NCBI RefSeq assembly: GCF_006149045.1
Contig: NZ_VBSN01000010.1
Location: forward strand, 62,001-126,000
Direction: 5' to 3'
DNA from: Dyadobacter flavalbus
GTDB lineage: Bacteria; Bacteroidota; Bacteroidia; Cytophagales; Spirosomataceae
Length of the DNA stretch: 64,000 nucleotides
Shown here piece by piece: positions 25,900 to 34,924 of the stretch. Numbering within the stretch: position 1 is the first letter of the stretch; every line of letters begins with the position of its first letter. A model generated the notes under the pieces. It ran no database searches and was not told the origin of the DNA. It saw only the letters and a list, made by a program, of their open reading frames with translations. The translations under genes were made by a program, and so were the position numbers.

Positions 25900-27477
25900 T
25901 CAATGTCCGCCGATAACTGCGACTTCATCAATGCCAATGGTTTTTACAGAAATATTCCGTAATGGCGCTGAATGTTTTTTGAAATCCTGGATAATTTCAA
26001 GTACGTCATAATCAATGTTCAGCGATTTGCTTCCGTCAATAATAACCGTAGAACCGTCGGGCAGATTGTCGAGTGTAGCACTGATACTTCCTTTGTTGAG
26101 GAATGTAACTTCTTCCGACAAAATAAGTGTAATTACATCTCCGTCGCGGTGATTTTCCTTAATATAATGGTAAGAATGCTTGTAATTTTTTCTTAAAATA
26201 AAATAGATCGCCACGACCATTCCTATACCAATTCCTTTGAGCAAATCCGTGCTCAGTATGGCAATAATGGTGACAATAAACGGCATAAACTGTTCTTTGC
26301 CCAGTTTATACATGCCCTGATACAAAGAAAGCTTGGAAAGTTTGTAACCGACCATCAATAAAACGGCGGCCAGAGATGCAAGCGGAATGTAGTTCAGATA
26401 GGCAGGAATAAACAACGCCGACAAAAGCAAAATGGAACCGTGAATGATCGTACTCATTTTGGTCCTTCCGCCGGAATCAATGTTGGCCGAGCTCCGGACA
26501 ATAACCTGCGTAACAGGCAGCCCGCCAATCAGGCCGGAAGTAATATTCCCGATTCCCTGTGCAATCAGCTCCCGGTTCGTTGGCGTACTCCGCTTGTAAG
26601 GGTCCAGCTTGTCCGTTGCTTCTACACACAAGAGCGTTTCCAGACTGGCTACAATGGCGAGCGTCAAACCAATGGTATAAACATCGACATTATTTAGGGC
26701 AGAAAAATCGGGTGATTTGAAGAAGCTGAAAAACTCGCTAGCGCTGGAAGCAACCGGCAACTGTACCATATGGTCACCCGATAGCGCCCAACCCGGCATC
26801 AGGTTTGCGAAAAGTATATTCAGGAAAATTCCGGTTATAACGACAAACAATGCGCCGGGAACAAACCGGAACAACTGGATTCTTTTCATGAAAGGTTTAT
26901 CAAAAAGGATCAGTAAACCCAGTGAAACTGCTGAGATAATGATGGCGCCCGTACTGCTGTATCTGACTGCGTTGAATAACTCGGTAAATGTATTCTGGCC
27001 GTCTTTCTGGTCAAATGCTTCATCGCCCATAAAATCGGCATCATACCCGAAAGCATGCGGAATTTCCTTTAAGATAAGTGTTATTCCAATTGCTGCAAGC
27101 ATGCCTTTGATGATGGAAGAAGGAAAATAATAACCGATAATCCCGGCTTTCATCAGACCCGCAATTACCTGTAAAACGCCTGCAACCACGACAGCCAGCA
27201 GAAATGCTTCGAAACTACCCAGCGTATCCAGTGCGTTGAGCACAATGACCACCAGACCGGCTGCCGGCCCAGACACGCCAAGCGCAGAGCCGCTGAGAGA
27301 GCCGACCACAATACCGCCGATCATTCCTGCAATGATCCCCGAAAAAAGCAGATCCGGCCTTCCGGTGGAAGCGAGCGCCACACCAAGGCAAAGCGGCAAT
27401 GCAACCAGATATACGACCAACCCTGAGGGAAAATCATACTTAAGGTTGGAAAAAAAGTTATTCTTATCCACTGACAT
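25900..27477 (-). CDS. SulP-family anion transporter (likely bicarbonate or sulfate)
   Basis: A 525-residue transporter with about 12 membrane segments and a C-terminal STAS domain (about 440-525). The N-terminal signature is KYDFPSGLVVYLVALPLCLG. The next gene upstream on the same strand, 50 bp away, encodes a beta-carbonic anhydrase. This pairing is known for bicarbonate uptake systems and favours bicarbonate over sulfate, but the substrate is inferred from context only. Confidence 0.92.
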   Translation of the reverse strand: MSVDKNNFFSNLKYDFPSGLVVYLVALPLCLGVALASTGRPDLLFSGIIAGMIGGIVVGSLSGSALGVSGPAAGLVVIVLNALDTLGSFEAFLLAVVVAGVLQVIAGLMKAGIIGYYFPSSIIKGMLAAIGITLILKEIPHAFGYDADFMGDEAFDQKDGQNTFTELFNAVRYSSTGAIIISAVSLGLLILFDKPFMKRIQLFRFVPGALFVVITGIFLNILFANLMPGWALSGDHMVQLPVASSASEFFSFFKSPDFSALNNVDVYTIGLTLAIVASLETLLCVEATDKLDPYKRSTPTNRELIAQGIGNITSGLIGGLPVTQVIVRSSANIDSGGRTKMSTIIHGSILLLSALFIPAYLNYIPLASLAAVLLMVGYKLSKLSLYQGMYKLGKEQFMPFIVTIIAILSTDLLKGIGIGMVVAIYFILRKNYKHSYHYIKENHRDGDVITLILSEEVTFLNKGSISATLDNLPDGSTVIIDGSKSLNIDYDVLEIIQDFKKHSAPLRNISVKTIGIDEVAVIGGH

Positions 27478-27527
27478 ACGGTTGATTCTAAAGAGTAAGT
27501 AACTGAATATTAATGACGCAGCTTTTC

Positions 27528-28175
27528 TCAGACATAATCCGGCATTTCAAACCGGTAAACATCTTCCATGTCGTTGCAGTCACCCGCCGACACATCAAGA
27601 TCTTTCAGAATGCCGTTTTTAATGTCGTAAACAAGTCCGTGCACCTGCAACGGTTTTCCATTTGCCCATGCATTCTGCACAATGGAAGTTTTGGCAAGAT
27701 CACGTACTTGTTCGATCACGTTCAGCTCCACAAACCGCTCGCTTCTCTTTCCTGTATCCTCAATGGCATTAAGCTCCTGCTTGTGAAGCCTGTACACATC
27801 CTTGATATGACGAAGCCAGTTATCGATCAGTCCGACCTGTTTGTTGCCCATGGCTGCAATCACGCCGCCGCATCCGTAATGACCGCACACGATGATGTGT
27901 TTTACGCCCAGTACATTTACGGAATAATCGAGTACGCTCAGCATGCTCATATCCGTATGAATGACCATGTTGGCAATGTTGCGGTGAACGAAAATATCGC
28001 CCGGCATGGTACCGGTAATTTCATTGGCCGGAACACGGCTGTCGGAGCAGCCAATCCATAAATACTCGGGGCTTTGTCCTTTTGCCAGATTATTGAAGAA
28101 GTCAGGGTTTGCGTTTGTAGTATTGGCAACCCATTTTTTATTGTTATCAAAAAGTGATTTATACGAATGAATCAT
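27528..28175 (-). CDS. Beta-class carbonic anhydrase
   Basis: A 215-residue enzyme. The zinc ligands are Cys43 (CSDSRVP, with Asp45 and Arg47 as the catalytic dyad), His99 and Cys102 (CGHYGCGGV). It interconverts carbon dioxide and bicarbonate. No signal peptide is present, so it acts in the cytoplasm. It is the first gene of a likely operon with the SulP transporter. Confidence 0.97.
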   Translation of the reverse strand: MIHSYKSLFDNNKKWVANTTNANPDFFNNLAKGQSPEYLWIGCSDSRVPANEITGTMPGDIFVHRNIANMVIHTDMSMLSVLDYSVNVLGVKHIIVCGHYGCGGVIAAMGNKQVGLIDNWLRHIKDVYRLHKQELNAIEDTGKRSERFVELNVIEQVRDLAKTSIVQNAWANGKPLQVHGLVYDIKNGILKDLDVSAGDCNDMEDVYRFEMPDYV

Positions 28176-28278
28176 GATTTCCTGAATTGTAAGAATGGAA
28201 TAAATTAATATACAGCCGGTTCAGACGAAACCAGGTTTCATCTGTCAGACAGCATATTACTGAAATACCGGAAAGAAA

Positions 28279-28638
28279 TCAGACTGACTCGGGAGGAGGG
28301 GAAAGGATGTTACGATAAATTTCACTCCCTGAATTGACCGTATAGGAAAAAGAAGATTTTAGCGGAATTGACAAGCTGCATTTATCAAAATGCACAGTAT
28401 GTGAAATCAAAAGCTGGTCGTCAAGCGTTTTTTCAATTTCTGTTTTTTCATTATCGCAGGTGCCTGTGTCGTCACAGGTACCTTTTTCATCACTATTGCC
28501 AGAATTTTCGTCATTGCACGTGCCGGTGGAGACACAGGCCACAAGCACCTTTTCCTTCACCAGCAAAAAGCTGGCTATATCTGTAGCTTTACAGATCAGA
28601 AAGGCCGTGAGCAATATGAGACAAAGCGTTCTTAGCAA
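28279..28638 (-). CDS. Exported Cys-rich hypothetical protein with Gly-Thr-Cys repeats
   Basis: A 119-residue protein with an N-terminal hydrophobic signal or anchor. An acidic Cys-rich loop at about residues 35-67 contains three near-repeats: STGTCND, KGTCDD and TGTCDN. The C-terminal half is beta-rich with one more Cys. I recognise no family. The repeated Cys-Asn/Asp pattern could bind metal or form disulfides. It is flanked by a carbonic anhydrase gene and a 35-residue membrane peptide gene on the same strand. Confidence 0.55.
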   Translation of the reverse strand: MLRTLCLILLTAFLICKATDIASFLLVKEKVLVACVSTGTCNDENSGNSDEKGTCDDTGTCDNEKTEIEKTLDDQLLISHTVHFDKCSLSIPLKSSFSYTVNSGSEIYRNILSPPPESV

Positions 28639-28761
28639 AATATGAAATATTAAAACGATTCCGGAACAGCAGCAGGACTAAAAAACGTTCGGGCCTTTGC
28701 AAAATGTATAAAGTACTCCCGTATTGTAAAGGTACTAAAAGCAAGTTTGTATCGAATGCAC

Positions 28762-28787
28762 AAAAAAGGGTCGTAAAAACAACCCTT
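28762..28787 (-). terminator. Terminator overlapping the stop codon of the 35-aa gene
   Basis: On the minus strand AAGGGT (28782-28787) pairs with ACCCTT (28766-28771) around a 10-nt loop and is followed by a run of six T. It overlaps the stop codon of the small gene at 28786-28788. Confidence 0.65.
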
Positions 28788-28893
28788 ATTTAATTTTCCA
28801 TCCTTTTTCATGATTTTCCAGCCATCGTCCGACAATGAAAGCCGAACCCAGCAGAACTACATAAAAAATGATCATTATGATTGTCATTTCCAT
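28786..28893 (-). CDS. 35-residue single-pass membrane peptide
   Basis: An ATG at 28893 opens a 35-codon frame: a hydrophobic helix of about 20 residues (ending LLGSAFIVGRWLE) followed by a short charged tail (ENHEKGWKIK). A terminator overlaps its stop codon, which supports a real transcript. The layout resembles small accessory subunits of membrane complexes, but I cannot assign one. It lies between hisB and the Cys-rich gene on the same strand. Confidence 0.5.
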   Translation of the reverse strand: MEMTIIMIIFYVVLLGSAFIVGRWLENHEKGWKIK

Positions 28894-28973
28894 GATACAC
28901 TTGTTATAAATCTGACTTGATATGGACAAAAATAGGCAAAAAAGCCAAACATCAGACTTGCTGCCAAAAAAAA

Positions 28974-30101
28974 TTAAAGGACTCCTTTTGTGGAAGGCAT
29001 AAAATCCAGCGCTTTCAAATCCCGGCGAACGGCCATTTTGATTGCTTTTGCAAATGCCTTGAATACAGATTCTATTTTGTGATGCTCATTCTGGCCTTCT
29101 ACCTTGATGTTGAGGTTGGATAGTGAAGTATCGGAAAAGGATTTGAAAAAATGAAAAAACATTTCGGTCGGCATTTCCCCGATTTTCTCTCTTTTGAATT
29201 CTGCATCCCAAACGATCCATGGACGCCCGGAAAAGTCAATGGCAACCTGAGCAAGCGCTTCGTCCATAGGCAGCAGAAAACCGTAGCGGCTGATGCCTCT
29301 TTTATCGCCGATTGCCTGGCGGTACGCTTCGCCCAAAGCCAGAGCAGTATCCTCAATCGTATGATGTTCGTCGATATGCAGATCGCCCTCCACATGTATC
29401 GCAAGGTCCGCGCCGGAATGTCTTGCAAGCTGATCCAGCATATGGTCAAAAAATCCAAGCCCGGTATGAATGTCCGATCTGCCGCTGCCGTCCAGATTCA
29501 GCTCTACTTTTATCTGCGTTTCCTTGGTGTTTCTTTCTACTGAAGCTTTTCTCGAAGGCAGTTTCAGGTGTTCATAAATCGCGTCCCAGTCATTTGAAAC
29601 ATAGCTGATTGCGGCATTCATTTCACCAGAGATTTGTTTGTCCTGCACGTCAGAACCAAACAAAATGGCTTTTGCTCCCAGATTGACGGCAAGCTGTACG
29701 TCTGTAAGCCGGTCACCGATGACATAACTGTTTGCAAGGTCATATTCCTCGGAAAAGTAGGCCGTAAGCAATCCGGTTCCCGGCTTGCGCGTTGGAAGAT
29801 TGTCTTCAGGAAAACTTCTGTCTATATGTACTGCAACAAAGTGAATATTTTCACCCGCCAGCGTTTGAAGCATTTTATTATGGGCAGGCCAGAAATCAGG
29901 TTCCGGAAATGAATCCGTTCCAAGCCCGTCCTGATTGGTCACCATGACAAGTTCATAATCTGTTTCTTCTGCAATGCGGCGGAGACTGGAAATGGCTTTT
30001 GGTAAAAATTCCAGTTTTTCCAGAGAATCAACCTGAAAATCGGTAGGAGGTTCGACAATGATCGTTCCGTCACGATCAATAAACAAGACTTTTTTCATCA
30101 A
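28974..30101 (-). CDS. hisB: Bifunctional histidinol-phosphatase / imidazoleglycerol-phosphate dehydratase
   Basis: A 375-residue fusion. The N-terminal HAD phosphatase (about 1-165) has [14 protein letters not shown] with Asp9 and Asp11, and a later Cys/His-containing zinc-loop region. The C-terminal dehydratase (about 180-375) has [17 protein letters not shown] and [16 protein letters not shown]. It catalyses two steps of histidine synthesis. No other his gene is in the window, so it is separated from the rest of the pathway. Confidence 0.96.
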   Translation of the reverse strand: MMKKVLFIDRDGTIIVEPPTDFQVDSLEKLEFLPKAISSLRRIAEETDYELVMVTNQDGLGTDSFPEPDFWPAHNKMLQTLAGENIHFVAVHIDRSFPEDNLPTRKPGTGLLTAYFSEEYDLANSYVIGDRLTDVQLAVNLGAKAILFGSDVQDKQISGEMNAAISYVSNDWDAIYEHLKLPSRKASVERNTKETQIKVELNLDGSGRSDIHTGLGFFDHMLDQLARHSGADLAIHVEGDLHIDEHHTIEDTALALGEAYRQAIGDKRGISRYGFLLPMDEALAQVAIDFSGRPWIVWDAEFKREKIGEMPTEMFFHFFKSFSDTSLSNLNIKVEGQNEHHKIESVFKAFAKAIKMAVRRDLKALDFMPSTKGVL

Positions 30102-30250
30102 TGGTTTTATATTGAATACATGTTACAGGAAATACGCAGGCATTTCTTTCTTGTGCAAAGTTCGCAAACTAAGTGGAATTGAAAAGTTATAAAGAAGTAT
30201 TAGTATAAGCCGGCACGTTCTTTACTGCTGAAAGAGTTGCCGGGAAATCG

Positions 30251-30258
30251 TAACTTTG
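30251..30258 (+). promoter_or_regulatory. Possible -7 element of ribE (TAACTTTG)
   Basis: TAACTTTG is an exact TAnnTTTG match 25 nt before the ribE start. No TTTG lies 19-21 nt upstream, so the call is tentative. Confidence 0.35.
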
Positions 30259-30282
30259 CAGTTTAAAAACATCAGTACGAAA

Positions 30283-30876
30283 ATGTTTACAGGAATTGTA
30301 GAATCCACAGCGGAAGTTGTAAAAATAGAAATACAGGGTACAAACCGTACTTTCACCTTTCAATCGCCGATTGCAAAGGAATTTAAAATTGATCAGAGCA
30401 TCAGCCATAATGGCGTTTGTCTTACGGTAACTGCCGTTGAAGGCGATACTTACCAGGTTACAGCCATTGAAGAAACATTGCTGAAAACCAATCTGGGCTC
30501 TCTGACCGAAAGCAGCAAGGTAAATCTGGAACGCTGCATGCCGGCCAACGGAAGGTTTGACGGCCATATCGTTCAGGGACATGTAGACCAGACCGCCACC
30601 TGCATTGCCGTTGAAGAAAGGGGCGGAAGCTGGCTTTTTGATTTTGAATACGATCCTTCCACAGGAAATATTACGGTTGAAAAAGGTTCAATCTGTATCA
30701 ATGGCGTCAGTCTTACCGTTTTCAATTCAGAACAGAATTCGTTCCGGGTAGCGATTATTCCCTATACCTATTCATTTACGAATTTTCATTCGCTCAGAAA
30801 AGGCGATACCGTCAACCTTGAATTTGATATTCTGGGCAAGTATATAAAAAGAATTCTTGGCGCATATACGGCCTAG
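30283..30876 (+). CDS. ribE: Riboflavin synthase, alpha chain
   Basis: The protein (197 aa) starts at the ATG at 30283 with MFTGIVEST, the invariant N-terminus; the open frame continues upstream but is not needed. Two lumazine-binding domains follow, the second beginning near GHIVQGHVDQTATC. It converts two 6,7-dimethyl-8-ribityllumazine molecules to riboflavin. No other rib gene is nearby. Confidence 0.96.
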   Translation: MFTGIVESTAEVVKIEIQGTNRTFTFQSPIAKEFKIDQSISHNGVCLTVTAVEGDTYQVTAIEETLLKTNLGSLTESSKVNLERCMPANGRFDGHIVQGHVDQTATCIAVEERGGSWLFDFEYDPSTGNITVEKGSICINGVSLTVFNSEQNSFRVAIIPYTYSFTNFHSLRKGDTVNLEFDILGKYIKRILGAYTA

Positions 30877-30943
30877 TATATTTGCAACTCGGAATATTAC
30901 GTTTATTTTTACCGTTTATAAAAATCGCGCATACAGTAAATTC

Positions 30944-31741
30944 ATGGCCAAAATAAGCACACAATCCAGAACGGATCTTTTAATACATATCGGAATCGTC
31001 GTTTCACTGCTTTTGGTTCTTTTTCTGGGATTCTTTTTCGTATATCTTCCTTTTACTACCAATCATGGAGAAGCTATAACTGTTCCGGACCTGAAAAAGA
31101 AAAGCGTAGAAGGACTTGAAGATTTTCTGGACAGCAGGGACCTGCGCTATGAAGTAAGCGATTGTACTTTCGTCGCCAATGTTCCGGCACTTACGATTAT
31201 TTCACAATATCCGCAGCCCGGAGAAAAGGTTAAAGAGGGCCGGAAAATATATGTTACCGTAGTTTCCCGTACCGCTCCGCTTATCAAAATGCCCAAGCTG
31301 ACCGATATGACGCACAGAAGTGCACAGATGCTGCTGAAAAGTGTCGGCCTGGAAGAAGGGAATATTTCCTATGTTCCGGATATGGCGCAAAATGCGGTAC
31401 TGAGGCAAATGTTTAACGGAAAGGAGATTTTTCCCGGCCAGCCTATTGCCAAAGGTTCCAAAATTGATCTTGAACTTGGCGAAGGGCTTGGAACTGCGCA
31501 GTTTGAAGCTCCCTCCGTGCTGGATATGCCGCTGGATGAAGCTAAAATCGCCATCATCGGCGCAGGACTGAAAGTAGGACAACAAATGACAATTCCTGCA
31601 GAAGAAGGACAAGCCGCCGGTACAGTCGTAAGACAGAATCCGGATGCCGGCAACAGTGTTAGAATTGGAGACGTAATTGATCTTTGGGTAACGCCACAGG
31701 CAGTTGAACCAGCCGAGAATGAGGATGACCTACCAAAATAA
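30944..31741 (+). CDS. Membrane-anchored protein with three PASTA domains
   Basis: A 265-residue protein from the ATG at 30944 (an upstream in-frame start would overlap ribE). A short cytoplasmic N-terminus and one transmembrane helix (about 13-35) are followed by three PASTA domains (about 45-112, 113-185 and 190-255), for example VPDLKKKSVEGLEDFLDSRD. There is no kinase domain. PASTA domains bind peptidoglycan fragments, so it may anchor to or sense the wall. Its end overlaps the start of the T9SS cargo gene. Confidence 0.88.
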   Translation: MAKISTQSRTDLLIHIGIVVSLLLVLFLGFFFVYLPFTTNHGEAITVPDLKKKSVEGLEDFLDSRDLRYEVSDCTFVANVPALTIISQYPQPGEKVKEGRKIYVTVVSRTAPLIKMPKLTDMTHRSAQMLLKSVGLEEGNISYVPDMAQNAVLRQMFNGKEIFPGQPIAKGSKIDLELGEGLGTAQFEAPSVLDMPLDEAKIAIIGAGLKVGQQMTIPAEEGQAAGTVVRQNPDAGNSVRIGDVIDLWVTPQAVEPAENEDDLPK

Positions 31742-33587
31742 AAGTTCTTTGATTAACAGCAGCAAGCGCATTCTGATTATCTGGGCCTGGATATTGCTGC
31801 AATGTTCGTATTCTTACGGCCAGTTGCAGCTTGTTCCGCTTGGCGGCGACGATAAAAGCAATGCGAATGCATTCGAATCAAAAAGTCCTCTTCGTACGCA
31901 GGCATCTTTGAACCTTCCGTTTTTTGATGATTTTTCATCGGTAAAAAATGCAACGCCGGGAAGTAAAAACTGGCTGCCGGGAAGCGGTGTATACATTAAT
32001 AATTCCCTGACTTCGTCGCATCCGTCGCTTAACATTGCCACGTTTGACGGTCTGAATGCCACCGGCACTCCTTATAACCTGATCAATCCGCTTAATCAGG
32101 GCTTTACGGACACGCTTACTTCCCAGCCTGTTAATCTGTCGGGTAAAACAGCAGCTGATTCTGTTTACATCAGTTTTTACTGGATGGCGAAAGGGCTTGG
32201 CGAATTGCCGGATTCCAGCGATTATTTTCAGCTCGAATTTCTAAGCAGGTCCAATGAATGGGTTACGGTATGGAAACAGGTCGGTTATAACCTCACGAAT
32301 TCCTTTATTGAACAGTTTGTCAAAATTACAGATCCGGCTTATTTGTATGATGCTTTTCAGTTTCGTTTCCGGTCGTATGGAAGAAATTCGGGGCCTTACG
32401 ATACATGGCATCTGGATTATGTTCATCTTAATGCAAAAAGATCCTCAAAACAACCGTATATCTTTGATGTCGCTTTAAGAAAGCCGCTTACGCCATATCT
32501 GAAAAAATATACGTCCATGCCGCTCCGGCAATACCGGGTGGATCCGAAATCGGCAGTTTCCGATTCAGTCGGAACGGACATTGTCAATCATTTCAACAAC
32601 TTCAATATCCTGACCGGCACTTTCACCATTTCGGATCAGTCCAAAGGCACCGAATATTTCAGAAATGTGCAAAGGTCCATTTATGTGGAATCACTGAAAC
32701 CAAAAGTGCTGCAGACAAAGCTGACGCCGGTTACGCCCGCTGCAAACGTTGACAGTGTGAAACTGCTTTTAAAATATTTTGTAACCACAACGGATACAAT
32801 CCCGAATGTCAATCTGAAAAGCAATGACACGATCACTTCCAGAATTGATTTAAGTGATTATTACGCATTTGATGACGGCAGTGCAGAATACGGCGTTCAG
32901 ATCAATCAGAAACTGAGCCGCGTGGCAGTACGGTATATGCTCTCAAAGCCGGATACAATCGGCGGCGTCAGAATGGCTATGGTCGCTTTCAACAAGGATA
33001 TTGCTGGGCAAGGATTTACCGTTCAGATTTTCAGCAACAGAAACGGTCGTCCCGACCAGATGATTGCGCAGCGTTCTGTTGGAGTACGTTATTCCGGTAC
33101 GCGCAATGGTTTTATCGATTACGCATTCGCCAGTCCGGTTGCAGTGCCCGACACATTTTACGTAGGCTGGCTGCAGATCAACGAGCAGCCCGTTACCGTT
33201 GGATTTGACCGCAATTCTCTATTGGGCAAAGATCACGTATTTTATAATCTTGGAACGGAATGGGTTAAAGAAGCCGGGCTGAACGGCAGCATCATGATCC
33301 GTCCTTACCTTGGAAAAAAAGCAACCGGCGTTGTTACCGGAAACGAACCGGCGCTGGACAACAGCTTTTCTTTCTTCCCGAATCCGAACAAAGGCACGCT
33401 GAACTGGAATCATAAATCGCTGAAAAAAATAGAAATACTTTCTGTTCAGGGAAAACTGCTTCAGACCATTATTCCTGAAAATAACATGCAATCGGCAAAT
33501 GTCGGTACTTTAACAGAAGGAATTTACCACATAAAAGCATCGGACGGGAAACGATCATCGGTTCAAAAGATGTTAATAGTAAAATAG
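31725..33587 (+). CDS. Secreted protein with C-terminal type IX sorting domain
   Basis: About 620 residues from the ATG at 31725 (ATG at 31719 also possible). A signal peptide (ending YSYGQ) is followed by a long beta-rich region. The last ~75 residues form a type A T9SS sorting domain: FFPNPNKGTLNW, then EILSVQGKLLQT, and LTEGIYHIKASDGK. It should pass the outer membrane through the T9SS encoded further along the window. The middle part has no recognisable catalytic motif. Its start lies inside the PASTA gene, implying coupled translation. Confidence 0.85.
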   Translation: MTYQNKSSLINSSKRILIIWAWILLQCSYSYGQLQLVPLGGDDKSNANAFESKSPLRTQASLNLPFFDDFSSVKNATPGSKNWLPGSGVYINNSLTSSHPSLNIATFDGLNATGTPYNLINPLNQGFTDTLTSQPVNLSGKTAADSVYISFYWMAKGLGELPDSSDYFQLEFLSRSNEWVTVWKQVGYNLTNSFIEQFVKITDPAYLYDAFQFRFRSYGRNSGPYDTWHLDYVHLNAKRSSKQPYIFDVALRKPLTPYLKKYTSMPLRQYRVDPKSAVSDSVGTDIVNHFNNFNILTGTFTISDQSKGTEYFRNVQRSIYVESLKPKVLQTKLTPVTPAANVDSVKLLLKYFVTTTDTIPNVNLKSNDTITSRIDLSDYYAFDDGSAEYGVQINQKLSRVAVRYMLSKPDTIGGVRMAMVAFNKDIAGQGFTVQIFSNRNGRPDQMIAQRSVGVRYSGTRNGFIDYAFASPVAVPDTFYVGWLQINEQPVTVGFDRNSLLGKDHVFYNLGTEWVKEAGLNGSIMIRPYLGKKATGVVTGNEPALDNSFSFFPNPNKGTLNWNHKSLKKIEILSVQGKLLQTIIPENNMQSANVGTLTEGIYHIKASDGKRSSVQKMLIVK

Positions 33588-33613
33588 CTTATTCTAACAA
33601 AAAGATATCAGGT

Positions 33614-33910
33614 ATGGACATTACAGTGGAAGAATTAAAAGAACGTCTTGAAAAAGGAGAAAGTCTGAATTTCTATGATGTTCGTGAAGAGCACGAATAC
33701 GAGGAAGATAATCTGGGCGCGGTTTTGATACCACTCGGTGATTTGCCCGATCATTTGGATGAACTGGAACCTTTGAAAGATGAGGAAATTATCATTCACT
33801 GCCGTTCCGGGGCAAGAAGCGGAAAGGCGGCCAGATTTCTGGAATCACAGGGCTTTTCAAATGTCAGAAATGTCACAGGCGGAATTCTTGCTTACCGCGA
33901 ACAGGAATAA
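33614..33910 (+). CDS. Single-domain rhodanese-like protein
   Basis: A 98-residue rhodanese domain. The active loop is CRSGARS with the catalytic Cys63, preceded by NFYDVREEHEYEED. Small rhodaneses of this type carry or transfer sulfur as a persulfide. It lies 26 bp after the T9SS cargo gene and is followed by a terminator. Confidence 0.93.
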   Translation: MDITVEELKERLEKGESLNFYDVREEHEYEEDNLGAVLIPLGDLPDHLDELEPLKDEEIIIHCRSGARSGKAARFLESQGFSNVRNVTGGILAYREQE

Positions 33911-33918
33911 TTACGGTC

Positions 33919-33955
33919 GGGAGTTCAGGCGTATTTTCTCGAACTCCCCGTTTTT
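33919..33955 (+). terminator. Terminator after the rhodanese gene
   Basis: GGGAGTTC (33919-33926) pairs with GAACTCCC (33941-33948), followed by a T5 tract at 33951-33955. The tail touches the end of the convergent miaA. Confidence 0.75.
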
Positions 33956-34880
33956 AATCATTGTTCATGGTCATGCAGCGCTGAATGTATTCCAGAATCA
34001 GTTGATAATCATCTGCGTGAAACCATTTGAAATTTCCCTGGTGACGAAACCAGGTTAACTGGCGTTTTGCATATCTTCTGGAATTCTGTTTCAGTAACCG
34101 GATCATTTCTTCTTTGTCATAATGGCCGTCCAGAAAGCCGTAAACTTCTTTATAACCCACCGTTTGCAGTGCATGGTGCGATCTGTAAGCAATCAGGTCC
34201 TTTGCTTCTTCAATCAACCCTTCTTCCAGCATCACGTCCATCCGCGTATCTATGCGGTTGTATAATTCCGCGCGGTCACGATCTACTGCAATCAGGATTT
34301 GTTCAAACGGGCGCTTGCTGTACTCTTTGATATAATACTGGCTGATCGGGATTCCGGAAGTATGAAAAACTTCCAGTGCCCGCAAGACTCTTTGCGGGTT
34401 GGCGATTTCCTTTGTTTGCGAAAATGCAGGATCAATTTGCCTGATCTCATTTTGTAAAGTTTCAAATCCTTCGTCGGAAAGCCGTTTCGCAAGCATTTCG
34501 CGCAGGCCGGGCAAAGGTGCAGGCAAGTTGTCAAGACCTTCCAGAACCGCTTTTATATACAATCCCGAGCCACCGGTCATTATGATGTAATCATATTTTT
34601 CAAATAACGTTTCCAGAAGTTTCAACACATCCCGTTCGAAATCACCGGCACTGTAAGATTCCGCAATTGAATGTGTGTTGATAAAATAATGCTTTACCTC
34701 TTCCAGTTCTGCCGGCGAAGGTTTGGCCGTTCCGATGTTCAGTTCACGAAAAAACTGCCGTGAATCTGCCGAGATAATTTGTGTTCCGAGTGCTTTTGCA
34801 AGTTTTACAGCTAATGCGGTTTTTCCAACCGCCGTTGGCCCGGCAATTGTAATCAGGTATTTCTTGGGGGTATTTGGCAT
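33954..34880 (-). CDS. miaA: tRNA dimethylallyltransferase
   Basis: The protein (308 aa from the ATG at 34880) has the P-loop GPTAVGKTAL near its N-terminus, the DSRQFFRELNIGTAKP motif and YIMTGGSGLYIKA. It adds a dimethylallyl group to A37 of tRNAs that read UNN codons. A longer upstream frame exists but has no conserved sequence. It is divergent from the DUF4230 gene. Confidence 0.97.
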   Translation of the reverse strand: MPNTPKKYLITIAGPTAVGKTALAVKLAKALGTQIISADSRQFFRELNIGTAKPSPAELEEVKHYFINTHSIAESYSAGDFERDVLKLLETLFEKYDYIIMTGGSGLYIKAVLEGLDNLPAPLPGLREMLAKRLSDEGFETLQNEIRQIDPAFSQTKEIANPQRVLRALEVFHTSGIPISQYYIKEYSKRPFEQILIAVDRDRAELYNRIDTRMDVMLEEGLIEEAKDLIAYRSHHALQTVGYKEVYGFLDGHYDKEEMIRLLKQNSRRYAKRQLTWFRHQGNFKWFHADDYQLILEYIQRCMTMNND

Positions 34881-34924
34881 TGTGCTGTTTTTATCTGAAT
34901 TTAATTGCTGTAAAATTAAATACC

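Noticed and set aside
28650-28835. A 61-codon minus-strand frame overlapping the 35-residue gene
   Set aside because: It crosses the terminator and lacks membrane or motif character, while the 35-residue frame has a hydrophobic helix and a terminator at its stop.
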